A DNA stretch of 64,000 nucleotides, taken from the NCBI GenBank assembly GCA_028583415.1, contig CM053266.1:96462377-96526376 (forward strand), given 5' to 3'. The notes below the pieces were generated by a model. The model saw only the letters and a program-made list of their open reading frames with translations, did no database searches and was not told where the DNA came from. Position 1 is the first letter of the stretch. Each line of letters begins with the position of its first letter. Below, one piece after another: positions 10,875 to 21,483 of this stretch. Made by a program: the position numbers and the translations under genes. This stretch comes from Protea cynaroides (taxonomy: Eukaryota > Streptophyta > Magnoliopsida > Proteales > Proteaceae).

Positions 10875-12202
10875 ATGGCTCGTACCAAAATACCCAGAGT
10901 GCGTTATCCGCTTCGCTTCCGTTCGAATGAAGCCGAGGCACAGTATGCTGACTATGCCCGTAAAAAGGTTGAAGGGGGTCGCATGGTGAACTTGGCTGAG
11001 CTAGCCTTGTTCAATGTAGAGGGAGCATTTGGTGATATGGGTTGGCTCCCTGTCATCACATATGACGCGTGCACATGTCCAGACTTGGTGCGCCAATTTT
11101 ATTGTAATCTCCAGGTGGTGGGGAATTACAACGATGTTGAGCACGATCAGGAGTTGCGCATCACCAGTTACGTCAAGGGGGTGCACATCTCCTTTGATTA
11201 TCGGCAGCTGGCCGACCTGTTGAGCATTCCCTATGATGGCCCCATGGTGTACTATGTGCCGGGAAAGCCACAGTTTGTTGAGATGGAGATGAGAGCAGAG
11301 ATCGACAACCAGTTGCTCCGTCCCGATAGATGGCAGATGAGAGCTTGCTACTTGCGTCCAGCTCCATGGGTCTTCTGCAAGATTATCCAGCATAATCTAA
11401 TCCCACAAAGTGGGCACTATGAGAGGGTGTCTCAGCTAACACAATTCTTAATCTACAGCATCTGCACTCGTCAGCCGGTCTGCCTACCTTACTTTATCAT
11501 GCGGACGATGATTAGTGCTACATTGTCCGGTCATAGAGGGAATCTACCCTATGGACGCATGATTACAGTGTTACTGACCCGTCTGGGGGTGGATCTGGTA
11601 GATGAGAAGATCCAGGAGAAGACCTCTCGTCGCCTTTAGATTGGGAGGCTATCTGCAAGATGGGTCTGCGAGATGCTGAGGTTAGCGATGAGGAGAGGAA
11701 CGCGATGGTGCTCCCTCACACTCGTGTCGAGATGGCTGATGCTGAGGCTGCTGCTGCTGCTGCTGCTAGAGCTCTTGGGGATCCGGTCGACGATGATGAT
11801 CGCATGTATATGGACGTCGACTCAATACCACCGCCATCACCCACACATGCGGCTGGAGTTGGTACATCTTCTGCGGTGGCTCCTGCACCTGAGGCTGGTT
11901 CTTCTCACTCTGCTGATCCTTCACTTCCACCTTCAGCCATGATGGAGATGCTGCAGGAGATCAGGGATGCTCAGCGCAGATCTGATCTGAGGATGGATGA
12001 GCTGTTGGCTGCTCAGCACGCATCAGATGCACGGATGGGAGAGCTCCTAGAGGTGCAGCGTGCGACTGATCAAAGGATAGCCGGTCTCACAGCTAGTCTA
12101 CAGACGACCCAGACTCAGATAGCCTGGTTGACTAGAGTCTATGCTGAGGACTACGACAGAGACCGTAAGGCACCGCCTCCTCCTTCGCCTCCAGCTTCCT
12201 GA
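10875..12202 (+). pseudogene. Extra antisense gene in element A, plant-transposon-type domain plus coiled coil
   Basis: It is encoded opposite to gag-pol. The first frame (10875-11639, 254 residues) starts MARTKIPRVRYPLRF and contains LVRQFYCNL, YVKGVHISFDYRQLADLLSI, and HNLIPQSGHYERVSQLTQF. These resemble the 'putative plant transposon protein' domain (PF20167-like). A frameshift near 11620 leads to a stop at 11637; element B has one extra T there and reads through. The second frame (11660-12202) has an Ala/Asp/Pro-rich linker and a long amphipathic region (RRSDLRMDELLAAQ to QIAWLTRVYAEDYD), likely a coiled coil, then a Pro-rich end. The undamaged protein would be about 440 residues. Its role is unknown: it may be captured, structural or regulatory. 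The domain call is from memory of the family pattern. Confidence 0.7.
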
Positions 12203-12470
12203 GTGTACTTTTATTATTTTTTTTCTTTGTACTACAGAGTGACTGTCCAGGTTGTGGACTGTACTCTGCTTTCATTATGTGTATACATTTTGTTTCTCTC
12301 TCTCATTGTATGTAACTTGTTTCTCCTTTAATAGATATATTATTCCCTTTAAATTTGGTCTCCATCATCACTTGTGCTTACAGTGTGTTTATATTAAAGC
12401 TTTTAATTTATCCTATCTCAGTTCACAATTGTGTTGAATGTATGCTAGTTCAGCGGACAAGGCCTGAGAT
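12203..12470. other. Leader between antisense gene and primer-binding site (element A)
   Basis: A T-rich non-coding stretch. It is both the 3' flank of the antisense gene and the 5' leader of the genomic RNA. No clear AATAAA on the plus strand was seen. Confidence 0.5.
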
Positions 12471-12482
12471 GCTCTGATACCA
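12471..12482 (-). promoter_or_regulatory. Primer-binding site of element A (initiator Met tRNA)
   Basis: The minus strand reads TGGTATCAGAGC, three bases inside the 5' LTR. This is the classic plant sequence complementary to the 3' end of initiator methionine tRNA, used to prime minus-strand cDNA. Confidence 0.93.
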
Positions 12483-12485
12483 AGT

Positions 12486-14783
12486 TGTCACACCCCAATT
12501 CTGGTCTATTCAGAATGATGTGATGAACCGCTAAATAACCAACGGTTCAACCAGGATCTCAAATAGGCTATCCCCGTGTTATCTAAACTTACACACATCC
12601 ATAATCATAATCATAATCAGAGTAATACACAATAGCGGAAAATTCATAATAAAATGAACTGAGCAACTAAGATGATATCATTAATTTAATAGCAAATTAT
12701 TTTATTTTCAACTGAGACATAAATATTTAAATACCAAATACATGTCTTTATAAATCCAATGAAAAAAACCTATAAAAATATCTAATCAAATACACACGAG
12801 TTGCACTCACAAGAGGAGTCGTGCGTATCATCTTCAGCACCAACTTCCATAGCTGCCATGTTCCCGTACGCAGATGCATTCATATAGTCTTCAACGGTAT
12901 AACCTGCATCATCAACTAAAAATATTCGACGTCGAGGGGTGAGCACACATCACGGCTCAGTGAGTAGCCAAAACAATGCAACAATACATATGCATGTAAA
13001 AAAATCAATTTATATCTTTGGTCCGGTTTAAAGTTTGCAGTATGCAATAGAAAGGTTTAGGTAGCCAAAGGTCACGTTTATTGACTCCGCCTCTATACAC
13101 GAGTGTGTGACGTTACCCAAAGATCACGTTTATCGTCAACTCACATGCACCCAATCATGAACATTATATAACAAAGGTTACGTTTATTGCTATATAGTGT
13201 CATACCAACACATAAGCCCCTGTTGGCGAGGGCTACAAACTGGGCTCGCAACTAACCAATCCTAATGCCAAACAGTGTATCCAAGGCCTCACCCCAGCAT
13301 CCCTTAGAATGCCCATAGAGATAAAGCTAAGGCCCCCCGGTAGAGTCAGAGACTACAAGGACCGAGACCACCTCCCCAGATACTCTACAACATAATAGTT
13401 CTGCTAAAGTAATGGCGATACGACGATGCCAATGCACAAGACTTGAGTTAGAGATAGAGCTAAAGTGCTGAGACCCGCCAAAGGTTAACGTTTATTGACG
13501 TTCTCATCACACTCGCTCGCATCAAGCACATCAACCACACACATACAAGCACATGCCTATTCCTATCATCATCATCATCATCATGTTATAAACAATAAAA
13601 TAAATATGCATGAACAAGTAATAGAAATATTGGATGGCATGCTGTATGAACATTACAAACATATTCGCATAGAATCAAGCATAGCACCGGACTCAAGAAA
13701 TAGAAAACAGTTTATTATTAACCAATTTAGTTTGGAGTTAAGGTTCCTCACCTTAGCTTGCTAATAGATACTTTTTCCAAGCTTTAGAATCACCGTTATA
13801 ATGTTATTATAGTGCTAGCAAACCTAACAAACTTGATAGAATTAATTAGAATTAATTCTGAATTTAAAAACCATTCTGTTAACTGAGGGTCAATGCTAGG
13901 GTCGATGGGTCTATCGACCCTCCCCTCTTTCTGGACTTCCCGAATGCTGAGGGTCGATGGTCAGAAACACCTAGGGTCGGATGGTCATCGACCCTCGGTG
14001 CGACCCTTGGTGCACTTTGGTCCAATTCCTACTTTTTAATCCATTCTTCGTGTGTTGGGGTCCTATGGCTTGCTCCTACATTCCATTCTACATCCATTCC
14101 ATGGTCTGAAATCATGTATAATCCATCTAAATAGTTTTCATGCATCCTCCTATGGTTTTCCGTGAAAACCTAACCATGGATGGACGGTTTGGGTTTCTCC
14201 GAGATCACTCTCTCTCCAATAACTAACCTAAGGTCTGTAGAAACTTATGGAATTAGTATCCATACCTGAGAAGATTAATCTTTCTCTGTAACTCTTCTCC
14301 TTTTTGCTAGGTTCTCTTCCTTGCCTCTCTTCTTCCTCTATTCCTTCTCCTCTCTTTCTCTCAATTCAATTAGGGTTGTGAAAGGAGTAAAAGTGGCTTA
14401 GGGACGTCCTTTAAATAGACTAGGACATCCTAAATAAGTCCCATTGAGATTTGGAAAGAATCCCAATCGAAAAATATAGAAATTTCCTAATTTATATATT
14501 CGGCAGGAACCGAGGGTCGATGGGAGGGTCGATGATCCCGTCGACCCTAGGGTCTTAAGCTGTCCGACCCTCCATTCGAAACTGAGGGTCTGACTCTTTG
14601 TTTTGGGAGGTCCGACCCTGCTTAGCTGGGTATGCGATCCTTCCCCTAATTTATGTGTTTTTGGGTCAATTTTGATACTTGGGATCTCGATCTCCTTCAC
14701 GCCCTTTGTCCATTTGACTCGACCATGATGGGTGAACCTGGTTCAAGGTGGTAAGACCGGGTTAGATTGACACGGGTCTTACA
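12486..14783 (-). repeat. 5' LTR of element A
   Basis: About 2298 bases with the same TG...CA ends as 2826-5134. A reverse TATA-like box lies near 14410-14419. GGGTCGA clusters lie at about 13885-14000 and 14513-14625. The LTR should drive gag-pol RNA toward lower coordinates. Confidence 0.93.
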
Positions 14784-14978
14784 GGTGGCTCTTGTATTTT
14801 TGAGGCCAAAAGGCATGACCATATAGTAGAAGAGCCCCTGATTGGTGACGAAGGAAGTGCATTCCTCGTCGGCCTTTTGCATCTTTATTTTATTGTAGCC
14901 GGAGTACGCATCGAGGAAACTGAGTAACTCGTGTCTGGCTGTAGCATCAATCAGCTGGTCAATGCACGATAGCAGATA
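14784..14978 (-). pseudogene. Tat RT segment between the two inserted elements
   Basis: The minus-strand frame reads LSCIDQLIDATARHELLSFLDAYSGYNKIKM and ends at GLKNTRAT. This is the RT region before the YVDD box, including the first catalytic Asp in LDAYSGY. GGTGG at 14784-14788 is the right-hand duplication of element A. AGATA at 14974-14978 is the left flank of the solo LTR. Confidence 0.88.
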
Positions 14979-17284
14979 TGTCACACCCCAATTCTGTACT
15001 ATTCAGAATGGTGTGATGAACCGCCAGCAAACCAATGGTTCAACCAGGATCTCAAGTAGGCTATCCCCGAGTTATCTAAACTTACACACATCCGTAATCA
15101 TAATCAGAGTAAATACACAATAGCGGAAATCTTATAATAAAATGAACTGAGGATCTATTGTGATAGTAATATTAAATAGCAAAATTATTCTGTATCAACT
15201 GAGACATAATTAATTATCAAATACATGTCTTTATTAAATCCAAATAAAGAAAATTAAGAAAAATCTAATCGAATACACATGAGTTGCACTCGCAAGAGAA
15301 GTCATGTGTATCTACTTCAGCTTCAGCTTCCATCGCCGCCACGTTCCCGTACGCTGGAGCATTCATGTATTCTTCAACTGTATAACCTGCATCATCAACT
15401 AAAAATATTCGACGTCGAGGGGGTGAGCACACATCACGGCTCAGTGAGTAGACAAAACAATGCAACATTACATATGCATGCAATCAATTCATATCTTTGG
15501 TCTGGTTTATAGTTTACAATGCGCAATAGAAAGGTTGGGTGGTCAAAGGTTAACGTTTATTGACCCCGCCTCTATACATAGGGTGTGGAAGTCCGCCCGA
15601 AGGTTAACGTTTATCGTCGTCCCCATCCACCCTAATCATGACATTATACAACAAAGGTTAACGTTTATTGCTATATAATACCATACCAACACGTAAGCCC
15701 CTGTTAGCGAGGGCTTGCAAACTGGGCTCGCAACTAACCAATCCTAATGCCAAACAGTGTATCCAAGGCCTCACCCCAGCATCCCTCAGAATGTCCATAG
15801 AGATAGAGCTAAGGCCCCCCGATAGAGTCATAGACTACAAGGACCGAGACCACCTCCCCTGATACTCTACGACATAATAGTTCTGCTAAAGTAATGGCGA
15901 TACGACGATGCTAATGCACAAGACTTGAGTTAGAGATAGAGCTAAAGTGCTAAGACCCGCCAAAGGTTAACGTTTATTGACGTTCTTATCACACCTCCCC
16001 TGATACTCGCTCGCATCAAGTACACCAACCACACACATACAATCACATGCCTATTCCAATCATCATCATCATCATCATGTTATAAACAATAAAGTAAATA
16101 TGCATGAACAAATAATAGAAATATTGGATGACATGTTGTATGCACATTACAAACATATTCGCATAGAATCAATCATGGCATTGGACTCAAGAAATAGAAA
16201 AATAGTTTGTTATTAACCAATTAGTTTAGAGTTCTGTTTCCTCACCTTAGCTTGCTAATAGATACTTTTCCAAGCTTTAGAATCACCTTTATATTGTTAT
16301 TATATTGCTAGAAGACCTAACAAAGTCGATAGAATTTAATTAGAATTAATTCTGAATTTAAAAACCATTCTGTTAACTGAGGGTCGGAGGTAGGGTCGGA
16401 GTCATGATCAACCCTGGGTGCGACCCTCCCCAAATTTTGAACTTCCCGAACACTGAGGGTCGATGGTCAGGATCACCTAGGGTCGGATGGTCATCGACCC
16501 TCGGTGCAACCCTCGGTGCACTTTGGTCCAATTCCCTCTTTTAGTCCATTCTTCATGCTTGGGATCCTATGTCTTGCTCCTACTTTCCATTCTACATTCA
16601 TTCCATGGTCTGAAACCATGTATAACCCACCTAGATAGCTTTCATGCATTCTCCTATGGTTTTCCATGAAAACCTAACCATGGGTTGATGGTTTGGGTTT
16701 CTCCGAGATCACACTCTCATCAACAGCTAACCTAAGGTCTGTAGAAACTCATGGAATTAGTATCCATACCTGAGAAGAATACTCCTTCTCTGCAAATCTT
16801 CTCTTTTGGCTAAATTTTCTTCCTTGTTTCTCTTCTTCCTCTTCTCCTTCTCTTCTCTTTCTCTCAATTCAATTAGGGTTGTAAAAGGAGTGAAAGAGGC
16901 TTAGGGACGTCCTTTAAATAGAGTAGGAACATCCTAAAATAAGTCCCTTTGAGATTAGGAAAGAATCCCAATCGAAAATTAGGAAATTTCCTAATTCTAT
17001 TTCCTATGGTAACCGAGGGTCGATGGGAGGGTCGATGATCCCGTCGACCCTAGGGTTCAAGATGTCCGACCCTCCCTTCAAAATTGAGGGTCTGACTCTC
17101 TGCTTTGGGAGGTCCGACCCTGCTTAGCTGGGTATGGGACCCTCCCCTTAAATTAAGTGTTTTTGGGTCGATTTGATACCTGGGATCTCGATCTTCCTCA
17201 CACCCTTGGTCCATTTGACTCGACCATGATAGGTAAACCTGGTTCAAGGTGGTAAGACCGGGTTAGATTGACACGGGTTTTACA
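14979..17284 (-). mobile_element. Solo LTR of the Tekay-like family
   Basis: It runs TGTCACACCCC to GGGTTTTACA, about 2306 bases, with no internal region. The flanks are AGATA (14974-14978) and GGATA (17285-17289), a duplication with one mismatch. It is clearly related to the LTRs of A, including the GGGTCGA clusters and the four spaced AACGTTTATTG-type motifs. It probably arose by recombination between the two LTRs of a full element. Confidence 0.9.
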
Positions 17285-18285
17285 GGATAGCTGTCCTTTG
17301 GACAGGCTTTGTTGAGGTCGGTGAAGTCTATGCAAATTCGTCACTTGTCGTTAGACTTAGGCACCATGACGACTTTGGCGAGCCAGTTCGGGTAGTCGAC
17401 CTCCCGTATGAAGCCGGTTGTCAGTAGGTTCTGCACTTCCCCGTCTATGACAGACTGCTGGGCGGGTGCAAAATTTTTCTTCTTTTGCCGTACAGGCCGA
17501 TGCTGAGGGTTGACAGCGAGGTGGTGTTCGATGACATCTCTGGGAATCCCTGGCATCTCAGAGGCCGACCATGCAAAAACATCAAGATTCTGCCTCAGAA
17601 ATTTGATTAATTGTTCCCTTTGTTCCTCAGGCAACAAGGAGCCGACCTGGAATGTCTTCTCGGGCTGATCGTCCGTAATCAGAATCTGTAGAAGTTCCTC
17701 TGAGGGTTCTCCTCTGTTGGGAGAAAGGTTTTTGGGAACATCCACCATGTTCACTTGCGTGGCCTTCAAGGCCCGCTGACTATTCTTCAGCTCGGTGGCG
17801 TACCACCTCCGCAAAGTGTCCTGGTCTGTTCGGCACTCTCCGACTCCATCCTCGGTCGGAAACTTCATCACCAGGTAGTAGGTGGACATGCACGCCTTCA
17901 GCTTGTTGAGCGATGGACGGCCGAGGATGACGTTGTGTGCGGATGGCCGATCGACCACCATGAATTCGACCATTACCCACCGCTGTTTGGGTTTCTGGCC
18001 GAGGATGACAGGCAATTGGATGCCCCCCTTCACCGTGATCGGGTCTCCGGAGAAGCTGATGAGGTCGAAAGTGACGGGTTGAAGCTGGTCATCCGTCAAC
18101 AGCATCCTCTGGTAAGCATGGTAAAATATGATGTCCACCGAGCTCCCGGTGTCTACCAAGTACTTCGCGACATCACAGTGTCCGATCCCGGCGGTGAAGA
18201 CAATGGCATCCTCATGAGGGACCGCGACGTTGACAAGATCTTCGTCGCTGAAAGTGATGACTTCTCCGGTTCAAGCTCTTTTTGA
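17285..18285 (-). pseudogene. Tat protease and N-terminal reverse transcriptase
   Basis: The protease catalytic motif is LVDTGSSVDIIFYHAYQRM (near 18130-18165), preceded by VPHEDAIVFTAGIGHCDVAKY. RT then begins with FVWSASEMPGI-type residues (here FAWSASEMPGIPRDVIEHHL), followed by GEVQNLLTTGFIREVDYPNWLAKVVMVPKSNDK and RICIDFTDLNKACPKDSYP. The ORF stops at 17341 because a TGA (minus) replaces an expected Trp-like codon before RICIDF. The remaining RT lies beyond the inserted LTRs. Confidence 0.87.
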
Positions 18286-18288
18286 TGG

Positions 18289-20502
18289 TCATTCTGTCTT
18301 GGCTACTAGACGCGAGTAGGCTTTGGCCGACCTGTTGGAGGTGTTCCCGGCTGCGGGTCCTCCAATGATTGTGAGGACTGATTTGCCCTCGGCTTGGGGA
18401 CCCTTGGTAATGGTATAGATCCCATTATTACTAGGGATGCGCAAGCCCATTGCTGTGCGCGGTCGGTCCTCCGGTAGCGGACTGCCGACAAACCTTCGCT
18501 CGGCCTTTCTTCTCTTTGAAGCCGGGTGGGACTTCCTTCTTCTTCTTCCCAGGCCTTCTGTTTCCGACCAGGACGGGATGGACCCGGACTGGGTATGTTG
18601 TCGGCCTCCAAGTCTCTCTTTTACCGACACTCTTTCTTTTTGTACTCCAGATGAGCTTTCTATCGTCCCAAATTGGATGGCGCCGACCCACTGTCTGGGG
18701 GGAGCCGGCCCACCATCAGGGTCTCTGTCGTCCCTCCGAGCGGCGTTTTGATTATCGCCCGCGTCCGCTCGGCAGTTGTTGGGCTGCGGGTTTCTCGGAG
18801 GTGGAGGTGGTAATCCACGGTCCCTCCGAGCGGGAGCCGGTCCTCGGTCTGCATGCCGAACGAAGTTACCATAGTATCCTCGTCTGATGAGGTCCTCAAT
18901 TTCTCCTTTGAAGTACTTACATTCTTCTGTTTCATGGCCATAGTCGCGATGGAAGCGACAGAAACGGGAGCGATCCTTATTCCTCCCGTCGCCGAGCGCT
19001 TTTGGCGGTGGTCGGAGGTTCCGATCATTCTTGATCACTTCGAGGATCTCCGTCATCAAGGTGTTCAGCGGAGTGTAATACTCGAACGTCTTGTATGGGT
19101 GCCGGTAGGTCTGATCTTTACCAAACTTTTGCTTCTTTGGGTCTCCCGAGCTCAGCGTCGGGTCGGTCGTCTCGGACCTTTTCTTGTCTGCAAGCTTTGG
19201 ATCGGCCTTCAGATTGTTCACGGTGTTATTTTTCTGGGCCCTTGTCGTCTCGTCCGTAGAGGCGTACTTCTCGCATCTGGCGAGCAGGTCGTCCAAGTCC
19301 TTTGGTGGCTTTTTGGCAAGGGACCAATAAAGCTGACGGTCGGTGACGCCTGCCTGCAGGCTGGACATATGTACTACGGGCTCGACGTCCTTGATTTCAA
19401 GCACCTCGGTATTGAAGCGCTTGATGAAGTCCCGTAGGGACTCGTCCTTCTGCTGCTTGACCGTTGACAGATGGTACGACGTCTTCTTGCGCACTCGGCT
19501 TGCTTGGAAGTGCGTCAAGAATTTGTTCGATAACTGTTCGAACGATGTAATGGTCTTCGGAGGGAGATTTTTGAACCACGTACAAGCGGCTCCCCTGAGC
19601 ATTGAAGGAAACGCCCTGCAGATGAGGCTGTCGCTTAGAGGGTAGAATAATGTTGTAGAGACGAATGCGTCCAAATGCTGCTCGGGGTCGGTACTCCCGT
19701 GGTATGAATCCAAGACCGGCATCTTGAAGTTGTCAGGAGGGGGTACCCTCATTATCTCGTCCGAGAGCGCTGTAATTGTTGTATAGGCCGTTCTCGGCGG
19801 GGCTACCCTGTTTTGCTCCACTTGCTGAAGCTGAGTGGTTATCTTTAATAGACGTCACTCGACTTCGGACTGGGGCGTGTCCGGAGGTTGAGCGCCAGTT
19901 CCTGGTGTTACTTCATTGACTCTTTCCTAGCGGAGGGCGTCGAGGAGGGACCTCGCGCCTCTTACTGGGGGCGGCGCAGCTGGCGCCTGGTCTTGATGTG
20001 GCGGGGGATGCCGAGCGACGGACCCAGCCGTACTCCGTCCAGGAGCTTGATCTCCTGTCGGGAAATTATTTGGCAAGGAGTTTGCAGGATCCGTCCTCGC
20101 CCTTGGCGGATGAGCCACTGGTGGAGATTTCGATGGCGGATTTGGTACCGGGTGGGGATTCTCCCCTCCTACTGCCGAACTGCTCACTCGTGCTCCTCTC
20201 AAAACTCTCGCTAGCTGCTCGATTTGCTGCTTCAGCTCATCAAACTGCTGACGAGTGACGTATTGGGGAGGAGGTGGTGGTGGTGTTACTGTCAGCGTGT
20301 GGCTCGGAGCTGGCGTTGGCGCCGGCGGTGGTACTGGTGCTGGTTCCGGTACTGGTGTGGGTTCCAGTACTGGTGCGGGTGCAGGCTCACGGTATGCCCT
20401 CGTCGTGCTTTCGCTACTACCCACATGCACTGATGACTCAGAATGGGCGTGCGACGCCCGTGCTCGGGTACTTCTGTGAGCCATCGAAATCAGAGTTCTC
20501 AC
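18289..20502 (-). pseudogene. Tat gag with two in-frame stops
   Basis: The N-terminal part (19927-20502) starts near MAHRSTRARASHAHSESS, followed by a long Pro/Ala-rich stretch and a short helical region QFDELKQQIEQLARVLRG. A TAG near 19927 and a TGA near 19857 interrupt a frame that otherwise continues to 18289. The capsid region is DSYHGSTDPEQHLDAFVSTT ... FPSMLRGAACTWFKNLPPKT. A zinc-knuckle-like CRFHRDYGHETEEC lies near 18930. Gag packages the element RNA. The domain order and the TDPEQHL motif are typical of plant Tat elements. Confidence 0.87.
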
Positions 20503-20532
20503 GTGCTAATCTTCAAACTCAGTTAAAAGAGG

Positions 20533-20551
20533 CCCCACGGTGGGCGCCAAA
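20533..20551 (-). promoter_or_regulatory. Primer-binding site region of the Tat element
   Basis: The minus strand reads TTTGGCGCCCACCGTGGGG directly beside the 5' LTR terminus. This sequence is typical of the start of plant Tat-type elements. I am not certain which tRNA primes it. Confidence 0.65.
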
Positions 20552-20552
20552 C

Positions 20553-21240
20553 TGTTACGGTTGGAAATCGCCCGTCGATCCACGCTCTGAATGACCTGCA
20601 ATCACAAAGAAGAGACAAAGAAGTTGGGCGCCTAAGCCCCGGGTACACTCAAATGCCTAAGTTAGATTCCCAAGGTAAATAGTCAAGAGATAGCAGAATG
20701 CAATCTCTAGTTGAAAGAGTGGGACGATGAGAGAGTTTGAGCGTGTGAGAGCGATGAATAATAATAGCTTGTAACTTAGGGTTTACCTTGAGGGATAGCC
20801 TCTACTTATAGATTGTAAAGAAGCATGGAGGTACCAGGACTCAGGGGAGTAGATTACCAATAGGATTGCCACGTGTCGCTCTGTGGGACACTCATGTGGT
20901 AGACTCTAAGTAGGAGTCGGAGATCTTAGCCAAGGAAGCTAGGTCGGTCAGCTCTGGGACTGACACGTGTCAACGTGTGAGTAATGGCCGACGAGAATAG
21001 TCGGTGTCGTATCAGACAGGGAGAAGGACTCCTCGGGGATGGCATAATCACATTAGGACTAGCCTTCGGCTGAGAACCGTAGCCGAGTAGGGCTCTAACT
21101 CCAAGCGCTACCAGAGAGGCCGTGCGCATGACAAGCCAAATACATGATGCCGAGTGCGAGACACTCCGAGCAATCAGGCTCCGAAGGCGCAGCTTGACAC
21201 GTGTAAGATTTTAAATGGAAAGTATTTTTCCCTCCTAACA
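20553..21240 (-). repeat. 5' LTR of the Tat element
   Basis: About 688 bases with perfect short inverted ends: TGTTACGG on the left and CCTAACA on the right. A reverse TATA box (CTATAAGTAGA on the minus strand) lies at 20801-20812. CATGG at 21241-21245 would be one half of the target duplication; the other half is outside the window. Confidence 0.85.
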
Positions 21241-21483
21241 CATGGTTAATGATTTATTTGGATCTTGATTTTATTAATTATCACATGATTATGAGGAGCA
21301 CTGATTAATTGTTATTACTATTCTATGTATTTAGAAAATAAGTTAATTATTAGTTAAACAATTGGTGTAATCATATGATTGAGACTCATGATTGCCTAGA
21401 TTTTAATCAGTCTATACAGAAGGTATTTAAAAGCTGCAAGACCAAAACAGTTGGCTTAATCAGAATTGAATATGAGACTTTTA

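Larger units (their letters stand above)
2826..14783 (-). mobile_element. Complete Tekay/Del-like chromovirus 'A' with an extra antisense gene
   Basis: Two direct LTRs of about 2.3 kb (2826-5134 and 12486-14783) bound the element, flanked by the duplication GGTGG. On the minus strand the order is 5' LTR, initiator-Met tRNA primer site (12471-12482), an extra gene on the opposite strand (10875-12202), gag from 9931, protease, RT, RNase H, integrase with a chromodomain-like tail, polypurine tract (5135-5147) and 3' LTR. Over 300 aligned bases (2881-3180 against 12541-12840) I count 12 mismatches between the LTRs. Gag-pol has many stops and frameshifts, so the copy cannot move by itself. The Tekay assignment rests on the C-terminal region after HDVFHISLLKKYV and the long LTRs. 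Confidence 0.88.
1..21240 (-). mobile_element. Tat-lineage Ty3/gypsy LTR retrotransposon, 3' truncated and split by two insertions
   Basis: On the minus strand the order is 5' LTR (20553-21240), primer-binding site, gag, protease, RT, RNase H, a second RNase H and integrase. The second RNase H is the hallmark of the plant Tat group. The body is interrupted twice by members of one Tekay-like family: 2826-14783 and 14979-17284. Removing these rejoins the RT reading frame: residues ICIDFTDLNKACPKDSYP at 17285-17340 continue into the segment 14789-14978, then into YQRLVNKVF at about 2820. The 3' end and 3' LTR are missing; integrase stops near 530 beside foreign DNA. In-frame stops in gag (near 19927 and 19857) and between the RNase H domains (near 1945) show the copy is dead. 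Confidence 0.88.

Noticed and set aside
10875..12202. Interpretation as a normal host gene caught between retroelements
   Set aside because: The same gene lies at the same internal position and orientation in element B, so it belongs to the element.
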